Source: Actinomycetospora chiangmaiensis DSM 45062
Lineage (GTDB): Bacteria; Actinomycetota; Actinomycetes; Mycobacteriales; Pseudonocardiaceae
NCBI RefSeq assembly: GCF_000379625.1
Contig: NZ_KB903224.1
Span: 1-64,000, forward strand
Direction: 5' to 3'
DNA: 64,000 bases
Every line of letters starts with the position of its first letter. Positions within the stretch are counted from its first letter, which is position 1. The position numbers and the translations under genes are program-made. The notes under the pieces are model-generated. The model did not search any database. It was not told the origin of the DNA and saw only the letters and a program-made list of their open reading frames with translations. Positions 16,148 to 23,423 of the stretch are shown one piece after another.

Positions 16148-17969
16148 GGAGGATCTCCTCGGCCGCGCGGCGCCCCTCCCGGATCGCCTCGGTGACGGTG
16201 CGCGGGGCTCGGGCGTCGCCGACGAGCCTTCCCGACGGCAGGTGGTGCGGCTCCCGCGGTCCGGCGTCCACCAGGGTGCCGGGGATCGTGCGTCGCTGAC
16301 CGGTCACGACGTCGGCGACGACGACGTGGTCGGTGTGGTGCTCGACCACCCGATGCTCGGGGACCCGCTCGACCCCGGCGCGCTGCAGCCGCAGGTTCGC
16401 GCCGACGAGGTCGGGGTCGTGCTTCCCGGCGACCTGGTCGGGGGTCACGAGCGTGACGGCGTAGGTGGTCGCCAGGTGCTCGGCGAGCGCGAGTGCGGCG
16501 CCGTGCCCGAGCGGGTCGTCGACGACGACGGGACCGTCGAGCGGGGCACCGCGCAGGACGTCGAGGACGCTCGTTCCCGGGCGGTCGGCGTCCCGTCCTC
16601 CGGTGGCGACGATGTCCGCGGGCCCGTCGACAGGCCCTCCGAGCTGCATCGAGACCCCGAGCCTGGTGAGTTCGTCGACGTACCAGTCGGCGAGCAGGCC
16701 GAAACGGTGCCGGCCGGGGAGGGCCGCGATGACCCGCAGCAGCCCGCCCGGTGCGTCGGCCCGCTCCACGATCCGCACCGCCCGTCCCGCGAGCGCCAGG
16801 GTCCGCGCCGCCTCCATCCCGGCGGGCCCCGCGCCGGCGATCAGCACCTCCGGTGCGGGCCCTCCCCCCGGTGGCGGCGAAGCGTCGTTGCTGTCGTCCA
16901 GTGGCAGCAACCACGCTCCGCTGTCATGGCGGGGCACGGCCCCGACCGACGGCTCGACCGTGCACCCGATTCGCGGGTTCCGGACGTCCCGGACCCGGCA
17001 ACACTGGTTGGTCAGCACACAGGGCCGCGGGGTGCGGCCGGCCCGCACGGTGGCGACGAGGGCCGGGTCGGCGAGCTGGGCGCGAGTCATCTCGACGAGG
17101 TCGGCGACGCCGTCCACGAGCGCCCGCTCCGCGTCGGCCGGATCGACGACGCTGCCCGCCAGCACCACGACGCACCGGCCGTCCACCACGGCGCGCACCG
17201 CCCGGCACGCCTCGGCCATGAAGCCCGGCTCCGTGTGCGCGTCCGGCCGTGTCGCCGCGACCGACAGCGCCGACCCTCGCACCGGCACGACGTGGTCGAC
17301 CAGGTCCGCGACCCGGTCGACCGTCTCCAGCGCCGACGAGAGCGTGATCCCCGCCCACGGCGCGAGCTCGTCGACGCCGAGCCGCAGGCCGACCCACGCG
17401 TCGGGGACCGCCGCCCGCACCGCCTCGAGCACCGCGACCAGCACACGGTCGTCCGGTGTCGGAGTACTGAGCCCCGACCGGAACTGCCGGAGCAGGGAGT
17501 ACTGCCCGGCCGCGATCTCCACCCCGCCGCACCCGGCGTCGACGGCCCCGCGACCCGCCGTCGTGAAGGCCTCCACCAGCACGTCGATCTCGGCCGCGGA
17601 CAGCGGCCGCGGCACCGCCCGGGTGGCCGGTTCGGGCACCGACGACGGCGCCCGCAGCAACCCCCGCGCCGAGGACTGCGAGCCCGCGTGGCCGAGCCCG
17701 GCCAACACCACCGACGGAGCGCACGCCGACGCGACCGCCGCCCACCCGTCGACGCAGGTCGGAGCCAGGGGGGCGTACTCGTACGGCCGGTCGTCCGCCA
17801 CCACCGACGCGACCTCGGTGACGACGACGCCCGCGCCCCCGGCCGCCCGCAGCCGGTAGTGCTCGACGGCGCCGAGGGTGCGGTCGGGCGAGGAGTTGGT
17901 GGCGTGCGGACCGAACAGCACGCGCGACGGGAGCGTGCGCGTGCCGAACGTGGCCGGGTCGGTCAACAT
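16137..17969 (-). CDS. mycofactocin-linked FadH/OYE oxidoreductase (copy 2)
   Basis: The 610-aa paralogue of the next gene shares its FMN barrel, iron-sulfur and Rossmann layout (FGPHATNSS, GLGHAGSQSS, VEIAAGQYSLLRQF, IAGAGPAGMEAAR). The iron-sulfur segment is altered. Aligned with copy 1, the second cysteine is Thr320, while Cys317, Cys323, Cys324 and Cys336 are present, so a neighbouring Cys may have taken over as ligand. About residues 347-367 are encoded by a dispersed palindromic repeat in the linker before the Rossmann domain. It lies 85 bp after mftC. The substrate is unknown; electron exchange with mycofactocin is a reasonable guess. Confidence 0.86.
   Translation of the reverse strand: MLTDPATFGTRTLPSRVLFGPHATNSSPDRTLGAVEHYRLRAAGGAGVVVTEVASVVADDRPYEYAPLAPTCVDGWAAVASACAPSVVLAGLGHAGSQSSARGLLRAPSSVPEPATRAVPRPLSAAEIDVLVEAFTTAGRGAVDAGCGGVEIAAGQYSLLRQFRSGLSTPTPDDRVLVAVLEAVRAAVPDAWVGLRLGVDELAPWAGITLSSALETVDRVADLVDHVVPVRGSALSVAATRPDAHTEPGFMAEACRAVRAVVDGRCVVVLAGSVVDPADAERALVDGVADLVEMTRAQLADPALVATVRAGRTPRPCVLTNQCCRVRDVRNPRIGCTVEPSVGAVPRHDSGAWLLPLDDSNDASPPPGGGPAPEVLIAGAGPAGMEAARTLALAGRAVRIVERADAPGGLLRVIAALPGRHRFGLLADWYVDELTRLGVSMQLGGPVDGPADIVATGGRDADRPGTSVLDVLRGAPLDGPVVVDDPLGHGAALALAEHLATTYAVTLVTPDQVAGKHDPDLVGANLRLQRAGVERVPEHRVVEHHTDHVVVADVVTGQRRTIPGTLVDAGPREPHHLPSGRLVGDARAPRTVTEAIREGRRAAEEILRAG
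16871..16929. repeat. dispersed 59-bp palindromic repeat, copy A (in a CDS)
   Basis: This copy shares the core GCGTCGTTGCTGTC and the complementary right arm with copies at 34774-34831 and 61388-61446. It lies wholly inside the OYE copy 2 gene and is translated as the segment containing LLPLDDSNDASPP. The other two copies are intergenic. Confidence 0.75.
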
Positions 17970-18054
17970 CTGGGCTCACCCCGGCGCCGCGACGAGGGGG
18001 TCCGCGGCGCCGGGGGAGGTCGTGGGCAGCTCGAGCTCCGCTCCGCTGCGTCTC

Positions 18055-19275
18055 CTAGTGGGCGCGGATGCCCGCCGGCAACCGGCGACCCTCGCCCGCG
18101 AGCGGGTCCGTGTCGCAGGCCTTGTCCGGGCGCCGCACCGACAGGGTCAGCGGGACCGGCCCGCCGTCCTTGCGCGGTCCGCGCTCGGTGCGGTGCGAGT
18201 GATCCAGCGACGGCTTGGGGATGACGGTGTCCATCTCCAGCTTCGCCAGCGCGACCTCTCCGTTGCCGAGCACGCACTCCGGGTCAGGACCGTCCAGCGG
18301 CAGGCCGGTGAAGAACTTCGCCGCCATGCAGCCGCCCTGGCAGGCGTCGTAGTGCGAGCACTTGGTGCACGCCCCTCCCGACTGCGGGCCGCGCAGCTCG
18401 GCGAACAGCTCCGAGTCCTGCCACACGCCCTGGAACCCGCCCTCGGACCGGACGTTGCCGGCGAGGAACTGGTCGTGGATCGCGAACGGGCAGGCGTAGA
18501 CGTCGCCGACCGGGTCGATCAGGCAGACCACGCGACCGGCGCCGCAGAGGTTCAGCCCCGGCAGCTCCTGGCCGAACGCCGACAGGTGGAAGAACGAGTC
18601 GCCGGTGAGGACGTCCTCGCCCTTCGCGACGAGCCAGTCGTAGAGCTGGCGCTGCTGCTCGCGGGTGGGGTGCAGCTCGTCCCACGAGTCGGCGCCGCGG
18701 CCCGACGGGCGGAAGCGGGTGATGCGCAGCTGGGCGCCGTAGCGGTCGGCGATCGCCTTGAAGTCGTCGAGCTGGTCGACGTTCTGGCGGGTGACCACGA
18801 CCGAGATCTTGAACTCGCCGAAGCCCGCCTCGTACAGGTTCTCCATCGCGCGGATCGCCGTGTCGTACGACCCGGGGCCGCGGACGTGGTCGTTGACCTC
18901 CGCGGTGGCGCCGTCGAGGGAAATCTGGACGTCGACGTAGTCGGTCCTCGCCAGCTGCGCGGCGCGCTCCCGGTCGAGCTTCACGCCGTTGGTGGAGAAC
19001 TTCACCCCGACGTCGTGGGCGATCGCGTAGTCGAGCAGCTCCCAGAAGTCGCTGCGCACCGTCGGCTCGCCGCCGCCGATGTTGACGTAAAAGACCTGCA
19101 TCCGCTGCAGCTCGTCGATGACCGCCTTGCACTCCGCGGTGGAGAGCTCGTTCGGGTCGCGCCGACCCGACGACGAGAGGCAGTGCACGCACGAGAGGTT
19201 GCAGGCGTAGGTGAGCTCCCAGGTCAGGCAGATCGGGGAGGTCAGGCCGTGGGTGAAGTGCTCGACGAGCTTCAT
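18055..19275 (-). CDS. mftC: mycofactocin radical SAM maturase MftC
   Basis: MftC is the radical SAM enzyme that, with MftB as peptide chaperone, oxidatively decarboxylates the C-terminal Tyr of MftA and then cross-links Val and Tyr. The 406-aa protein has the radical SAM triad Cys25-Cys29-Cys32 (CNLSCVHC), the GGEPT motif, and a SPASM domain with cysteines in LCGAGRVVC, YACPF, CTKCSHYDACQGGC and DPEC. A C-terminal tail of about 50 residues follows. The ATG overlaps the mftB stop as ATGA, giving tight coupling of chaperone and enzyme. Family match and context leave little doubt. Confidence 0.97.
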   Translation of the reverse strand: MKLVEHFTHGLTSPICLTWELTYACNLSCVHCLSSSGRRDPNELSTAECKAVIDELQRMQVFYVNIGGGEPTVRSDFWELLDYAIAHDVGVKFSTNGVKLDRERAAQLARTDYVDVQISLDGATAEVNDHVRGPGSYDTAIRAMENLYEAGFGEFKISVVVTRQNVDQLDDFKAIADRYGAQLRITRFRPSGRGADSWDELHPTREQQRQLYDWLVAKGEDVLTGDSFFHLSAFGQELPGLNLCGAGRVVCLIDPVGDVYACPFAIHDQFLAGNVRSEGGFQGVWQDSELFAELRGPQSGGACTKCSHYDACQGGCMAAKFFTGLPLDGPDPECVLGNGEVALAKLEMDTVIPKPSLDHSHRTERGPRKDGGPVPLTLSVRRPDKACDTDPLAGEGRRLPAGIRAH

Positions 19276-19586
19276 GTTCCTGCGTCCCGTCGCTGGATGG
19301 TGCCGGCGGAGGCGAGCCCGGCGAGGGCCCGCAGGTACTGGTCGCGCTGGGCCTCGGGCACCTCGGCGGTGACGAGGGCGCCGTGGACGTCGTCGTGATC
19401 CGCGAGGACCTCGACCACCCGCACCAGCGGCTTGGTCTTGAGGAAGGAGAGCCGACGGGTGTGGAAGTCGTAGACGAGGGCGCCGAACGACTCCGGCCGC
19501 ACCGAGACCGACGTCGAGAGCCGGTACGGGCGCGCGGGGTCGAAGGCGCCGGCGGAGGTCTGTGCCTCCGCCGGAGCCGCGGTCAT
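19272..19586 (-). CDS. mftB: mycofactocin precursor-binding chaperone MftB
   Basis: MftB is the small RRE-type protein that binds MftA and presents it to MftC. The 104-aa product shows the expected core (FDPARPYRLSTSVSVRPESFGALVYDF, RLSFLKTKPLVRVVEVL, and YLRALAGLASAGTIQRR). I placed the start at the ATG at 19586, which overlaps the mftA stop as TGATG. A longer upstream frame would run into mftA. The gene is between mftA and mftC, as in all mycofactocin clusters. Confidence 0.95.
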   Translation of the reverse strand: MTAAPAEAQTSAGAFDPARPYRLSTSVSVRPESFGALVYDFHTRRLSFLKTKPLVRVVEVLADHDDVHGALVTAEVPEAQRDQYLRALAGLASAGTIQRRDAGT

Positions 19587-19675
19587 CAGTAGACGCCGCA
19601 CATGCCGTCGATCGAGACCTCCTCGACGAGGGTCTCCTCGACGAGCGGGGTCTCCTCGTGCGTGGGCTCAGCCAT
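19586..19675 (-). CDS. mftA: mycofactocin precursor peptide MftA
   Basis: This short gene encodes a 29-aa peptide beginning MAEPTHEETP. It is rich in Glu and ends in the diagnostic IDGMCGVY. The last two residues, Val-Tyr, are the ones converted to the redox cofactor by MftC, MftE and later enzymes. The acidic leader is typical of RRE-guided peptides. An AGGAGG-like sequence (GCAGGAGGTCGGT on the coding strand) lies just before the ATG. The stop overlaps the mftB start. Because of its size it is easily missed by gene callers. Confidence 0.97.
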   Translation of the reverse strand: MAEPTHEETPLVEETLVEEVSIDGMCGVY

Positions 19676-19721
19676 ACCGACCTCCTGCGTTCGACCACCT
19701 CGGAACGCGTCGGACGCTAAC

Positions 19722-19736
19722 TGGCACCGGGTGCCA
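19722..19736. promoter_or_regulatory. candidate MftR operator palindrome
   Basis: TGGCACCGGGTGCCA is a perfect 7-1-7 inverted repeat in the gap between divergent mftA and mftR. TetR-type regulators usually bind such sites in the shared promoter. No second copy of the full motif was noticed near the methanol dehydrogenase or cox genes. Confidence 0.55.
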
Positions 19737-19848
19737 TTCACACGGTCGTCGTGGACGGTCCGGTCCCGACCGATCGGGCGGGGCGTGATCGCGGTCTCGT
19801 TTGTTACGCGCGAGGAGACGGCCGCCTCGGACGGGGCACACTGCCTGG

Positions 19849-20418
19849 GTGACCTCTGCCACTCGGACGCTCCGCGCCCGCCGCCTCGAGGCGGTCGCGT
19901 TGGAGCTGTTCACCGTGCGCGGGTTCGACCACGTCACCGTCGACGACCTCGCCGCGGCGGGCGGCGTGGGCCGCCGGACCTTCTTCCGGTACTTCCCGAC
20001 GAAGCTCGACGTCGTCCTCGGTCAGCTCGACGACGCCCTCGCCGCGCTCGTCGACGCCCTCGCCCGGGTGCCGACGACGACCGATCCCACCATCGCCGCC
20101 CGCCAGGCGTTCCTGCAGGTCAACGCCTACTCCCCCGGCGACGAGCCGGTCCTGCGGCGCCGGCTCGCGCTCATCGAGACGGTGCCGGAGGTCGCCGCCC
20201 GCGCCGCCGTCCGGTACGAGGCCTGGGAGGCCGCGCTCGCCCGGGACGCGGCCGCGCGGTGGGGCTGCCCGGTCGACGAACTGCGCCCGCAGGTCTTCGC
20301 CCGCGTGGTCGTGGCCGCGATGCGCGGGGTGTTCACGGTGTGGCTCGCCTCCCCCGACGCGGAGCTACGGTCCCTCGTCGTGGCGGCCTTCGACGACCTC
20401 GGGCGGGGCTTCGGGTGA
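19849..20418 (+). CDS. mftR: TetR-family mycofactocin regulator MftR
   Basis: The 189-aa protein has a TetR N-terminal HTH (RRLEAVALELFTVRGFDHVTVDDLAAAGGVGRRTFFRYFPTKLDVV), where the RRTFFRYFP block is typical of the MftR group. The rest is an all-helical ligand domain. In mycobacteria MftR represses the mft operon and responds to long-chain acyl-CoA. The GTG at 19849 starts the protein just before the HTH. An upstream in-frame TTG at 19801 is less likely. It is divergent from mftA, and its stop overlaps the next gene by 4 bases. Confidence 0.88.
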   Translation: MTSATRTLRARRLEAVALELFTVRGFDHVTVDDLAAAGGVGRRTFFRYFPTKLDVVLGQLDDALAALVDALARVPTTTDPTIAARQAFLQVNAYSPGDEPVLRRRLALIETVPEVAARAAVRYEAWEAALARDAAARWGCPVDELRPQVFARVVVAAMRGVFTVWLASPDAELRSLVVAAFDDLGRGFG

Positions 20419-20792
20419 CCGACCCCGACCCCACCGCACTGATCGACGTCGACCCGTCGTCGTCCGTGGCGCCCTACGAGCAGGTCCGGGCGTCGGTGAC
20501 CGAGCTGGTCCGCACCGGGGCCCTCCCCGCCCACACGCGCCTCCCGGCGGTCCGTCGGCTCGCGGTCGACCTCGGCCTCGCCGCCAACACCGTCGCCCGG
20601 GCCTACCGGGAGCTCGAGGCGGCCGGGGTCGTCGAGACGCGCGGCCGCCTCGGCACGTTCGTCGTCGAGTCCTCCGACGGTCCCGACGAGGCCCGCGCGG
20701 CCGCCCGGGCCTACGCCGTCAGGATGCGCGAGCTCGGGGTGTCCCCGGAACGGGCCGTCGACCTCGCCCGGGCCGCGCTCGCGGGTTCCTGA
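20415..20792 (+). CDS. small GntR (YtrA-like) regulator
   Basis: This 125-aa protein is a GntR winged helix (PYEQVRASVTELVRTGALPAHTRLPAVRRLAVDLGLAANTVARAYRELEAAGVVETRGRLGTFV) with only a short helical tail, as in the YtrA subgroup that often dimerises without a ligand domain. Its GTG overlaps the mftR stop as GTGA, so both regulators are translated from one message. A role in mycofactocin or alcohol metabolism is suggested only by this coupling. Confidence 0.87.
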   Translation: MTDPDPTALIDVDPSSSVAPYEQVRASVTELVRTGALPAHTRLPAVRRLAVDLGLAANTVARAYRELEAAGVVETRGRLGTFVVESSDGPDEARAAARAYAVRMRELGVSPERAVDLARAALAGS

Positions 20793-20918
20793 CGCCTGGT
20801 CGGTGCCGGTCCGGTGCCCGGCGGCGGCACGCGCCCCGTTGCCGGTCCGCGTCGGTGCCGGTCCCGCGTCGGGGCATCTGCACCGCCTCCGTCTGCAGGT
20901 TCTGTCCGACCCCACCTC

Positions 20919-20985
20919 GGTGATCACCAGTCCCTCAGCGGGCTCACCGGACCCCCGGGAGCCCGCTGCGGGACTGTTGATCACC
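20919..20985. terminator. long inverted repeat between converging genes
   Basis: Arms of 27 bases (20919-20945 and 20959-20985) pair with two mismatches around a 13-base loop, between the small GntR gene and the converging SDR gene. To its right, two direct copies of a block (GTTGRTCACCC near 20976 and 21024, each followed by CCCACCGCAGCCC) add further repeated sequence. The gap 20793-21086 otherwise holds no gene that I can see. Confidence 0.6.
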
Positions 20986-21086
20986 CACGGCGAGGCCCGC
21001 CCCACCGCAGCCCCATGGCGGACCGTTGGTCACCCGGCCCCACCGCAGCCCGCGACGGGACCGGCCCCACCCGTCGTCGGGAAGAC

Positions 21087-21776
21087 CTACCAGGGCACCT
21101 CGGCCCGGTCCTCCCACAGGCGTCCGGTGGGGGGCGGATCGGACAGCGTGGCGTCGCGACCGGCGAGCCAGATCGCGGTGTCCGCGCCCTCCTCGATGGA
21201 GCGGGGTGCGTCCGGGCCGCCCATGTCGGTCCGGCAGTGCCCGGGGCACGTCGCGTCGATCAGCACACCCTTGCGGCCGTTGCCGAGCTCGTGGGCGAGG
21301 TTGCGGGTCATGGCGTTCAGCCCGGCCTTGGCGATCCGGTAGGGCGCGAGCCCGCCCGCTGTGCCGGGGCCGCTCATCCGCCCCAGGCAGGCGCTCACGT
21401 TGACCACGCGCCCCCACCGGCGCTCCGCCATCCCGGGCACGAACGCCGAGATCAGCGCGAACGGCGCGTCGAGGTCGACGTCGCGGACCGCCCGCCAGTC
21501 GGCGAGGGAGACCTCCAACGTCTTCGACCGGCGCTCGCTCATCACGGCCGCCGCGTTGACCAGCACGTCCACGTCGCCGACGTCGGCCACGGCCGTGCCG
21601 ATCGCGTCGACGTCGGCCAGGTCCAGCGGGAATGCCTCGAGCTCGGAAGGGACCTCGGAGCCCGGTCGCGCGACACCGATCACCCGCGCGCCGGACGCCG
21701 CCAGCCCGAGCGCGATCTGGCGTCCGAGCCCCCGGCTCGCGCCGGTCACCACCGCCGTCCGGCCGGAGAGGTCCAC
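21087..21776 (-). CDS. short-chain dehydrogenase/reductase (SDR)
   Basis: The 229-aa protein is a classical SDR. VVTGASRGLGRQIALGLA is the NAD(P)-binding glycine motif, LVNAAAV the NAG-type segment, NVSACLG the region of the catalytic Ser, and PYRIAKAG supplies the catalytic Tyr-x3-Lys. CPGHCRTDMGG is the usual PG motif after the active site. Its substrate is unknown. The start is a GTG at 21776. It lies divergently from the methanol dehydrogenase gene and shares a 262-bp promoter region with it, so it may be an alcohol- or aldehyde-linked SDR. Confidence 0.87.
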   Translation of the reverse strand: MDLSGRTAVVTGASRGLGRQIALGLAASGARVIGVARPGSEVPSELEAFPLDLADVDAIGTAVADVGDVDVLVNAAAVMSERRSKTLEVSLADWRAVRDVDLDAPFALISAFVPGMAERRWGRVVNVSACLGRMSGPGTAGGLAPYRIAKAGLNAMTRNLAHELGNGRKGVLIDATCPGHCRTDMGGPDAPRSIEEGADTAIWLAGRDATLSDPPPTGRLWEDRAEVPW

Positions 21777-22038
21777 GTCGCCGGGAGTTCCCGGGCGGGA
21801 CCGGACGAACCATGGGTCGCTTGTCGCAAGCTATTGGCAGCTGCAGGCAGCGGTGCGGGCGGTAGGAAGGGCAGCCCTCGAAACCCTCCGAAGGTGCAGG
21901 TGATCTCCCACCTCCGTGAACGGGATCACCGTGTGACTCTCGCGAGTGACGTGGCGCACGCCTAGCGTCCGGCTCCGACGAGAGACCGGCTCGAGGTCAG
22001 AGGTCCGAGCGGGTCTTCGAGACGACGAGAGGATCGCG
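21777..22038. promoter_or_regulatory. promoter region of the methanol dehydrogenase operon
   Basis: This gap between the divergent SDR gene and the methanol dehydrogenase is less GC-rich than its flanks. It contains the small inverted repeats GCTTG-TCG-CAAGC near 21818 and ACTC-TCGC-GAGT near 21935, which are possible regulator sites. No standard -35/-10 pair could be assigned with confidence. Confidence 0.45.
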
Positions 22039-23331
22039 ATGCAGGTCGACGAGCTGCTCAAGCCGTTCCCCATCAAGGAGTTCCACCCGTTCCCCCGGGC
22101 GCTCCTCGGGCCGGGTTCGCACGAGCTGATCGGCCCCGAGGCCCTCAAGATGGGCTTCAAGAAGACGCTGATTATGACGTCGGGCCTCCGCGGTACCGAC
22201 ATCGTCCACAAGATCAGCGAGTCCATGAAGTGGCACGGCATCGAGACGGTCATCTACGACCAGGTCGAGTCGAACCCCAAGGACTACAACGTCATGGACG
22301 CCGTGAAGCTGTACCAGGAGAACTCCTGTGACAGCTTCGTGTCGATCGGCGGCGGCTCCTCGCACGACGCCTGCAAGGGCGCCCGCATCTCGGTGGCGCA
22401 CGACGGCCGCAACGTCAACGAGTTCGAGGGCTTCAACCAGTCCGAGAACCCGAAGAACCCGCCGCACATCGCGGTCTCGACGACGGCCGGCACCGGCTCC
22501 GAGACCTCGTGGGCCTACGTCATCACCGACACGACGACGGACCCGAACAACCCGCACAAGTACGTCGCGTTCGACGACAACTCGGTGACCTCGCTGGCCA
22601 TCGACGACCCGGTGCTCTACTACGACTGCCCGATCGACTTCACCGCCCAGTGCGGCTTCGACGTCCTCGCGCATGCCAGCGAGCCCTACGTCTCGCGCCT
22701 GAACTTCGAGCCGAGCCTCGGCAACGCGCTGCGCGCCATCGAGCTGACCGCGGAGAACCTCCGCGCTGCGGTGTGGAACGGCCAGGACCTCCCCGGCCGT
22801 GAGGGCATGATGTACGCGCAGTACATCGCCGCCCAGGCGTTCAACTCCGGCGGCCTCGGGATCATCCACTCGATCTCGCACGCCGTGTCGGCCTTCTACG
22901 ACACCCACCACGGCCTGAACAACGCCATCGCGCTCCCCCGCGTGTGGGCGTTCAACATGCCGGTCGCCTACAAGCGCTTCGCGAAGATCGCGACGGCCAT
23001 GGGCGTGGACACCACGCACATGACCGACGTGCAGGCCGCGGAGGCCGCGCTCGCCGCCTCCATCCGGCTGCTGCGCGACGTGGGCATCCCGGAGAAGTTC
23101 ACCGACGTCACCCAGGACTCGTACTCGAAGAACCGGCTGGGCCAGGGCCCGACGAAGTTCTACGAGAACGAGAAGACCATCACGGGCAACGACGCCGACG
23201 TGGACCGCATCACCAACCACGTCCTCGGCGACGCCTGCACCCCGGGCAACCCGAAGGAGTGCACCTTCACGACGGTGCGCCCCGTGGTCGACCACTGCCT
23301 CAACGGCGACCTGGACGACCTGCTCAGCTGA
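22039..23331 (+). CDS. mno: NDMA-dependent methanol dehydrogenase (Mno/Mdo type)
   Basis: The 430-aa protein is a group III metal-dependent alcohol dehydrogenase very similar to the nitrosodimethylaniline-dependent methanol dehydrogenases of Amycolatopsis and Mycobacterium. It starts MQVDELLKPFPIKEFHPFP, has the cofactor motif SIGGGSSHDACKGARI and STTAGTGSETSWAYV, and carries metal-ligand segments FDVLAHASEPYVS and HSISHAVSAFYDTHHG. Such enzymes hold NAD(P)H so tightly that it must be re-oxidised in place, and in mycobacteria this depends on mycofactocin. It oxidises methanol and small alcohols to aldehydes. The ATG at 22039 lies after GAGAGGATCGCG. It heads a four-gene operon. Confidence 0.95.
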   Translation: MQVDELLKPFPIKEFHPFPRALLGPGSHELIGPEALKMGFKKTLIMTSGLRGTDIVHKISESMKWHGIETVIYDQVESNPKDYNVMDAVKLYQENSCDSFVSIGGGSSHDACKGARISVAHDGRNVNEFEGFNQSENPKNPPHIAVSTTAGTGSETSWAYVITDTTTDPNNPHKYVAFDDNSVTSLAIDDPVLYYDCPIDFTAQCGFDVLAHASEPYVSRLNFEPSLGNALRAIELTAENLRAAVWNGQDLPGREGMMYAQYIAAQAFNSGGLGIIHSISHAVSAFYDTHHGLNNAIALPRVWAFNMPVAYKRFAKIATAMGVDTTHMTDVQAAEAALAASIRLLRDVGIPEKFTDVTQDSYSKNRLGQGPTKFYENEKTITGNDADVDRITNHVLGDACTPGNPKECTFTTVRPVVDHCLNGDLDDLLS

Positions 23332-23423
23332 GCGACGTAGCCACTCCGGTGCCCGGCGGTCCCACGGCCCGCCGGGCACCGGCGCGTTCCCCCAGAACGA
23401 TCACCGCAGGAGAGGATCCCCGC

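Noticed and set aside
14267..17969. MftD among the genes between mftC and mftE
   Set aside because: Both proteins have the FMN barrel, four-Cys iron-sulfur region and Rossmann domain of FadH/OYE enzymes and are over 600 aa. MftD is a shorter alpha-hydroxy-acid dehydrogenase-like protein.
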